A DNA stretch of 9,938 nt from Planctomycetaceae bacterium. Lineage in GTDB: Bacteria; Planctomycetota; Planctomycetia; Planctomycetales; Planctomycetaceae. A program made the translations under genes and the position numbers. The stretch spans positions 1-9,938 of the forward strand of contig JALWSL010000826.1 in NCBI GenBank assembly GCA_027080405.1. The letters are read 5' to 3'. Within the stretch, counting starts at the first letter, position 1. Each line of letters opens with the position of its first letter. Shown here piece after piece: positions 7,416 to 9,938 of this stretch. The notes under the pieces are model-generated. The model made no database searches. It had not been told where the DNA came from and saw nothing but the letters and a program-made list of their open reading frames with translations.

Positions 7416-8513
7416 TCAGTTCGGTTTCTTTGGAATCAGACGGGGAGGGATTTGCACGGGCGAAACCTGTTTACCAAGGGAGGAAGCCGTCAATTGCCTG
7501 TGATTTTGCAGGTAGAGTTCCACAGAGTTCATAAATTCATTCCAGCTTTCTGGTGCTGCGTCAACTGCCTGGGAGAGTTGACGAATGCTGGCGTAATCGA
7601 TCTTGAGAGGAACACTCCCCAGTTCGCGTAAGGCCAGGTCGTTTGCATTGGAAATTTGGAAGACAAGGTCTTCGCCCTGGTGCTGTGCGAGCCAACTTTT
7701 GAGGATTCGCTCGACTCCTGAAACATTTTTTCTGTCCAAGGTAACCGAACTGAAGGTTTGGGAAAAATCGATCCCTTCCGCGGATCCAGAGGCAGCGCGT
7801 TTGTCTGCTTTCGTTCCATCCTTTGACCAGGGGATATCAACAACGAAAGACGGTTTACTTTTTGTGGAAGTTGGCTTGTGGAAAGGAGGTGAAGTTTGCT
7901 TTTTCTTTTCGTTCCGGGAACGATTCATTGCAGGGAATAAGCCAGGCAATTTTTTACCACGGAGCAAATTGGAAAGCGAATTGTCGTTATTCGTCAGCTT
8001 CAATTTTATTGTTGAAGCCTTCGTAGAATACCCGACAGAGGCTGTTTTGTGGAAAGCGTTTTTATTGTCGGCTTGCAAGTGAAAGTTGAGCATCACGCCT
8101 GCCGCAACAGCAGCAATAAGAACGCAAATAATCGCAATAGCCGCTTTAGTCACATTCTCTTTGGTACTGCTACTGCGAACAGGTAAGCCATCCGATGTGC
8201 AGTGCGGTTGGGGTATTTGCCGGGGGATACTTTTCAATCGCTGCAGACCGATATGCAAACGATTCTCTTTCAGCGACTGATGACAAAAATGAACCAGAAT
8301 CTTCTCATCGTTCGTAATCAGCCAGGCAGATTCAGTTTCAAATTTTTCTGCCGTTTCAACTTCAATCAGAAACCCACCGGCTGAGTAATTCAGAATCGTA
8401 ACTGGAAGCGAGTTGTCACCGATGACCAGCGCGGCAACTCTCCGGGCATGATCGCAGCTAAAGCGATACGCTGTTCGATTTTCACGGCAACTGACGCTGG
8501 CCACAGGAATCAC
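7416..8513 (-). CDS. PilZ-domain membrane protein with unrecognised C-terminal region
   Basis: A 365-residue protein. Residues about 10-95 look like a PilZ domain: RTAYR (13-17) fits the RxxxR motif and NYSAGG (42-47) fits [D/N]xSxxG, the two elements that bind cyclic di-GMP, at normal spacing. One strong membrane helix spans about 122-143 (KAAIAIICVLIAAVAAGVML). Next is a Ser/Lys/Asn-rich linker (about 150-245) and a compact C-terminal region (about 248-340) that I do not recognise; the protein ends in a Pro-rich tail. The likely topology is a cytoplasmic PilZ domain with the C-terminus outside. The first codon at 8513 is GTG. A second in-frame GTG at 8504 has AAGGTGA five bases upstream and may be the true start. 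The gene faces against ftsW and dnaG and sits between 94-bp direct repeats, as if inserted as a unit. A c-di-GMP-controlled envelope or motility role is inferred. Confidence 0.85.
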   Translation of the reverse strand: MIPVASVSCRENRTAYRFSCDHARRVAALVIGDNSLPVTILNYSAGGFLIEVETAEKFETESAWLITNDEKILVHFCHQSLKENRLHIGLQRLKSIPRQIPQPHCTSDGLPVRSSSTKENVTKAAIAIICVLIAAVAAGVMLNFHLQADNKNAFHKTASVGYSTKASTIKLKLTNNDNSLSNLLRGKKLPGLFPAMNRSRNEKKKQTSPPFHKPTSTKSKPSFVVDIPWSKDGTKADKRAASGSAEGIDFSQTFSSVTLDRKNVSGVERILKSWLAQHQGEDLVFQISNANDLALRELGSVPLKIDYASIRQLSQAVDAAPESWNEFMNSVELYLQNHRQLTASSLGKQVSPVQIPPRLIPKKPN

Positions 8514-8694
8514 CTTATATTGCAGACATTGTCACTTTTTGCAAAACATACCCTCACTCCCAAGCATAGGTCAGATTCACTGAGTAGCCAAAAAGAATTT
8601 GCCAGTTGCCAGCCTGTGGGAAAACAGACAGTCTGAACCTGGTAATCGTTTTTTAGCCAGGTGACTCGTCAGATATAGGGAAAATCTTTACGGA

Positions 8695-8788
8695 ATCTGC
8701 CAAATAATTTTCTTGAATACCAAGTGTCCATGACGGTTATCCGATTGTATCGAATGAATGAATCATTCAGATTTCCGAAATAGAACCG
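8695..8788 (+). repeat. 94-bp direct repeat, copy 2 (right flank of PilZ gene)
   Basis: This is the second copy of the block at 7271-7364, exactly 1,424 bp away and in the same orientation. It keeps the 15-bp palindrome (8755-8769). Its minus-strand -10-like word is TACAAT (complement of 8744-8749) instead of TATAAT. On the minus strand that word points toward the PilZ gene, whose start is 181 nt from the inner edge of the repeat, so this copy might carry the PilZ promoter. I see no good -35 partner. Confidence 0.95.
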
Positions 8789-8946
8789 GCTGGAGACGGT
8801 GGAGAAAACAACAATGAGATTGCCGATGGGGCATTTCTGTAATTTATTGTAAAATATAGGGTTATGTCACACACCGATGTTGCTGGAAGATGCGAATTCT
8901 ATTTGCCCATCCCTTGACACGTGGTAGAGTTCCTTCAGAAGACTCG

Positions 8947-8975
8947 TTGAAACCCCAACTCACAATGAATATACA
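8947..8975 (+). promoter_or_regulatory. Sigma70-like promoter
   Basis: TTGAAA (8947-8952), a 17-nt spacer, then TATACA (8970-8975), each five of six matches to consensus. Transcription would start near 8981-8983, exactly where the foldable segment 8979-9131 begins. It points toward dnaG, about 240 nt downstream. Confidence 0.55.
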
Positions 8976-8978
8976 CCT

Positions 8979-9131
8979 GTAGACTTGTCCGACTTCTGGT
9001 TGGGGTCAATGCTCAACGCTGCTGGCAGGTAGGATCGTGCGTCGTACCCGCCACAGGGTCTGTTTGACAATTTGAGGGAGATGTTGCTTTCAGTCGAAGG
9101 TGCCCCTACTCGTTGGGGTTGCCGAGTCTGC
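8979..9131 (+). ncRNA. Candidate structured RNA (small RNA or dnaG leader)
   Basis: Starting at the predicted transcription start, about 150 nt can form a rod. The ends pair (8979-8987 with 9123-9131, including two G-U pairs). Inner helices are 8990-8994 with 9092-9096, and 9012-9016 with 9072-9076. The apical stem is strong: 9019-9031 with 9045-9056, 11 pairs, one mismatch and one bulge, closing a 13-nt loop. A separate hairpin (9099-9106 with 9115-9123) can form on the 3' arm and competes with the last pair of the closing helix. A TTTT follows at 9137-9140. The overall shape, a rod with an asymmetric bubble and a small 3'-side hairpin, recalls 6S RNA, but I recognise no conserved 6S sequence. 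It could equally be a 5' leader or chance pairing. Confidence 0.35.
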
Positions 9132-9153
9132 CTGGATTTTACAAATCCCACAG

Positions 9154-9180
9154 TTGTCACAATGCCCGGATGCGTACAAT
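9154..9180 (+). promoter_or_regulatory. dnaG: Possible second promoter immediately upstream of dnaG
   Basis: TTGTCA (9154-9159), a short 15-nt spacer, then TACAAT (9175-9180). Transcription would begin near 9187 and give a leader of about 30 nt before the likely dnaG start at 9219. The hexamers are good but the spacing is shorter than usual. Confidence 0.35.
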
Positions 9181-9203
9181 AGAGTGAATGGTCGGCGAGG
9201 CGT

Positions 9204-9216
9204 GAGGGGGAAGAGG
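9204..9216 (+). promoter_or_regulatory. dnaG: Purine-rich ribosome-binding site before a non-canonical dnaG start
   Basis: GAGGGGGAAGAGG (9204-9216) is the most Shine-Dalgarno-like stretch ahead of the genes here. GAGGGGG ends 8 nt before ATC at 9219, a normal spacing, and no ATG, GTG or TTG lies in the dnaG frame near it. This decides in favour of ATC as the probable start. Confidence 0.45.
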
Positions 9217-9218
9217 CA

Positions 9219-9938
9219 ATCGTACAGTTAGATGCGTGGAGCGAATTCAAGGAACAGGTTCGCGCCCAGACAAATCTGGTGGAGTTGGTGAGCGAATCTC
9301 GCACGGTCATCCCGAAACGGGGTGGACGCGAGTATGTGGCGCTTTGTCCGTTCCACGACGATCACAACCCCTCGCTGACAATCGACCCCTCGCGAAACAC
9401 TTACAAGTGCTGGAGTTGCGGCGAGGGCGGCGACTGCTTCAGTTACGTGATGAAAATGGAAGGGCTCGGTTTTCGCGAAGCGCTGGAATTGCTCGCGGAG
9501 AAAGCTGGGCTGGAAGTTCCGAAACCTTCCGGGCGCCCAAACGCCTCCCATTCAGGCTACAAACGGCAGGATGTCCTTGATGTCCTTCACTGGGCGGCTG
9601 AAGTCTATCACCACGTACTGCTGAACGATCCCGCTGCAGAAGTGGCTCGCGAATACCTGTTGGATCGTAATTTCTCCGAAGAAACGTGGCTCGATTTCCG
9701 GCTCGGTTTTCATCCCGGTCCGTGGGAATGGCTGATCGAAAAGGCTCGCGGTCGCTTTACCGTGCAGCAGTTGGAAGCAGCTCGACTGGTTTCAAAAAGA
9801 GGCCAGAGCGACGGATATTTCGACTTTTTCCGTAACCGCGTTATGTTTCCGATTACTAACGATCGCGGACAGATCATCGCTTTTGGTGGTCGCGCCCTTC
9901 CCGGCAGCGATGAAGAAAGGTTCGGGAAGTATCAGAAC
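9219..9938 (+). CDS. dnaG: DNA primase DnaG, N-terminal part (C-terminus outside window)
   Basis: This is the first 240 codons of the replicative primase, which makes RNA primers for lagging-strand synthesis; full length is usually about 600 residues. Numbering from the codon at 9219, residues 8-34 match the DnaG N-terminus (SEFKEQVRAQTNLVELVSES). The CHC2 zinc-binding domain follows, with ligands C43 and H46 in ALCPFHDDHNPS and C64 and C67 in YKCWSCGEGGDCF. The linker LGFREALELLAEKAGLEVP is typical. FRNRVMFPI (204-212) and the following IIAFGGRAL open the RNA-polymerase/TOPRIM core, whose metal-binding residues lie beyond the edge. The open frame begins after TAG at 9180-9182 and holds no ATG, GTG or TTG until GTG at 9279, which would cut off conserved residues. 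ATC at 9219 is the best start by its ribosome-binding site, so the exact start is uncertain. In many bacteria rpoD follows dnaG, but that cannot be seen here. Confidence 0.92.
   Translation, partial: MVQLDAWSEFKEQVRAQTNLVELVSESRTVIPKRGGREYVALCPFHDDHNPSLTIDPSRNTYKCWSCGEGGDCFSYVMKMEGLGFREALELLAEKAGLEVPKPSGRPNASHSGYKRQDVLDVLHWAAEVYHHVLLNDPAAEVAREYLLDRNFSEETWLDFRLGFHPGPWEWLIEKARGRFTVQQLEAARLVSKRGQSDGYFDFFRNRVMFPITNDRGQIIAFGGRALPGSDEERFGKYQN

Larger units (their letters stand above)
8514..9218. other. Long gene-poor stretch between PilZ gene and dnaG
   Basis: No protein gene is supported in these 705 nt. In order, they contain: the upstream region of the PilZ gene, with a short 6-bp inverted repeat around a 14-nt loop (8637-8642/8657-8662); copy 2 of the 94-bp repeat; an AT-rich patch (about 8838-8862); a sigma70-like promoter (8947-8975); a segment able to fold into a rod (8979-9131); and a second promoter-like pair next to dnaG (9154-9180). 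The only sizeable open frame here runs on the minus strand into dnaG and has no protein-like features. Confidence 0.6.

Noticed and set aside
7603..8082. Plus-strand 159-codon frame opposite the PilZ gene
   Set aside because: The minus strand carries PilZ motifs and a membrane helix across one uninterrupted frame; the plus frame shows nothing recognisable.
8637..8662. ACCTGG...CCAGGT inverted repeat near the PilZ gene as a terminator or operator
   Set aside because: Six pairs with a 14-nt loop and no trailing T-tract; it could be chance.
7271..8788. The flanking 94-bp repeats as IS ends or as a CRISPR or integron attC array
   Set aside because: The repeats are direct, not inverted. There are only two copies 1.4 kb apart, no transposase or integrase is present, and attC core sites (GTTRRRY with its partner) are not visible.
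8951..9120. AACCCCAAC with two GTTGGGGT copies as a switch between alternative stems
   Set aside because: The predicted transcript starts after the AACCCCAAC element, so it would not be in the RNA. The words are also short and G/C-run based.
8960..9310. Minus-strand 116-codon frame overlapping the start of dnaG
   Set aside because: It covers the dnaG N-terminus in antisense, and its Ser/Thr/Arg-rich sequence has no protein-like features.

Overview
The window reads like part of a bacterial chromosome, most plausibly from a planctomycete. The hints are a very large secreted LamG-domain protein, an isolated SEDS (ftsW-type) gene outside any cell-wall gene cluster, loosely packed genes with weak or absent Shine-Dalgarno sites, and the style of the DnaG N-terminus. 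There is no rRNA marker here, so this placement is an inference of moderate confidence. I see no phage genes, transposase, CRISPR array or tRNA/rRNA gene.

Layout. Positions 1-2382 (minus) hold the first 794 codons of a secreted LamG plus hydrolase-like protein that leaves the window on the left. A 284-nt divergent intergenic region follows, containing two tandem 19-bp operator-like repeats. Three tightly packed plus-strand genes come next (2667-4579): a LolD/MacB-type ABC ATPase, an enoyl-CoA hydratase/isomerase and a GNAT acetyltransferase. Next come a membrane acyltransferase-3 protein (4782-5870) and an FtsW/RodA/SpoVE-family protein (6068-7183). A minus-strand gene (7416-8513) encodes a PilZ domain with intact c-di-GMP-binding motifs, one membrane helix and an unrecognised C-terminal region. 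The plus-strand primase gene dnaG begins near 9219 and runs off the right edge.

Most unusual structure. The PilZ gene is bracketed by two 94-bp direct repeats (7271-7364 and 8695-8788) that differ at only five positions, all transitions. The unit from repeat to repeat is 1,424 bp and looks like a one-gene cassette placed between ftsW and dnaG. The 705-nt stretch between the PilZ gene and dnaG also holds a sigma70-like promoter, followed directly by about 150 nt that can fold into a rod with a strong apical stem. This could be an unrecognised small RNA or a dnaG leader. dnaG itself has no ATG, GTG or TTG start upstream of its conserved N-terminus; ATC at 9219, behind a purine-rich ribosome-binding site, is the best candidate.

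How the genes relate. The acyltransferase and ftsW could both act at the cell envelope, and the PilZ protein could pass a c-di-GMP signal across the inner membrane. The ABC-crotonase-GNAT group is an odd functional mix whose only clear link is its spacing. No single pathway unites the window.
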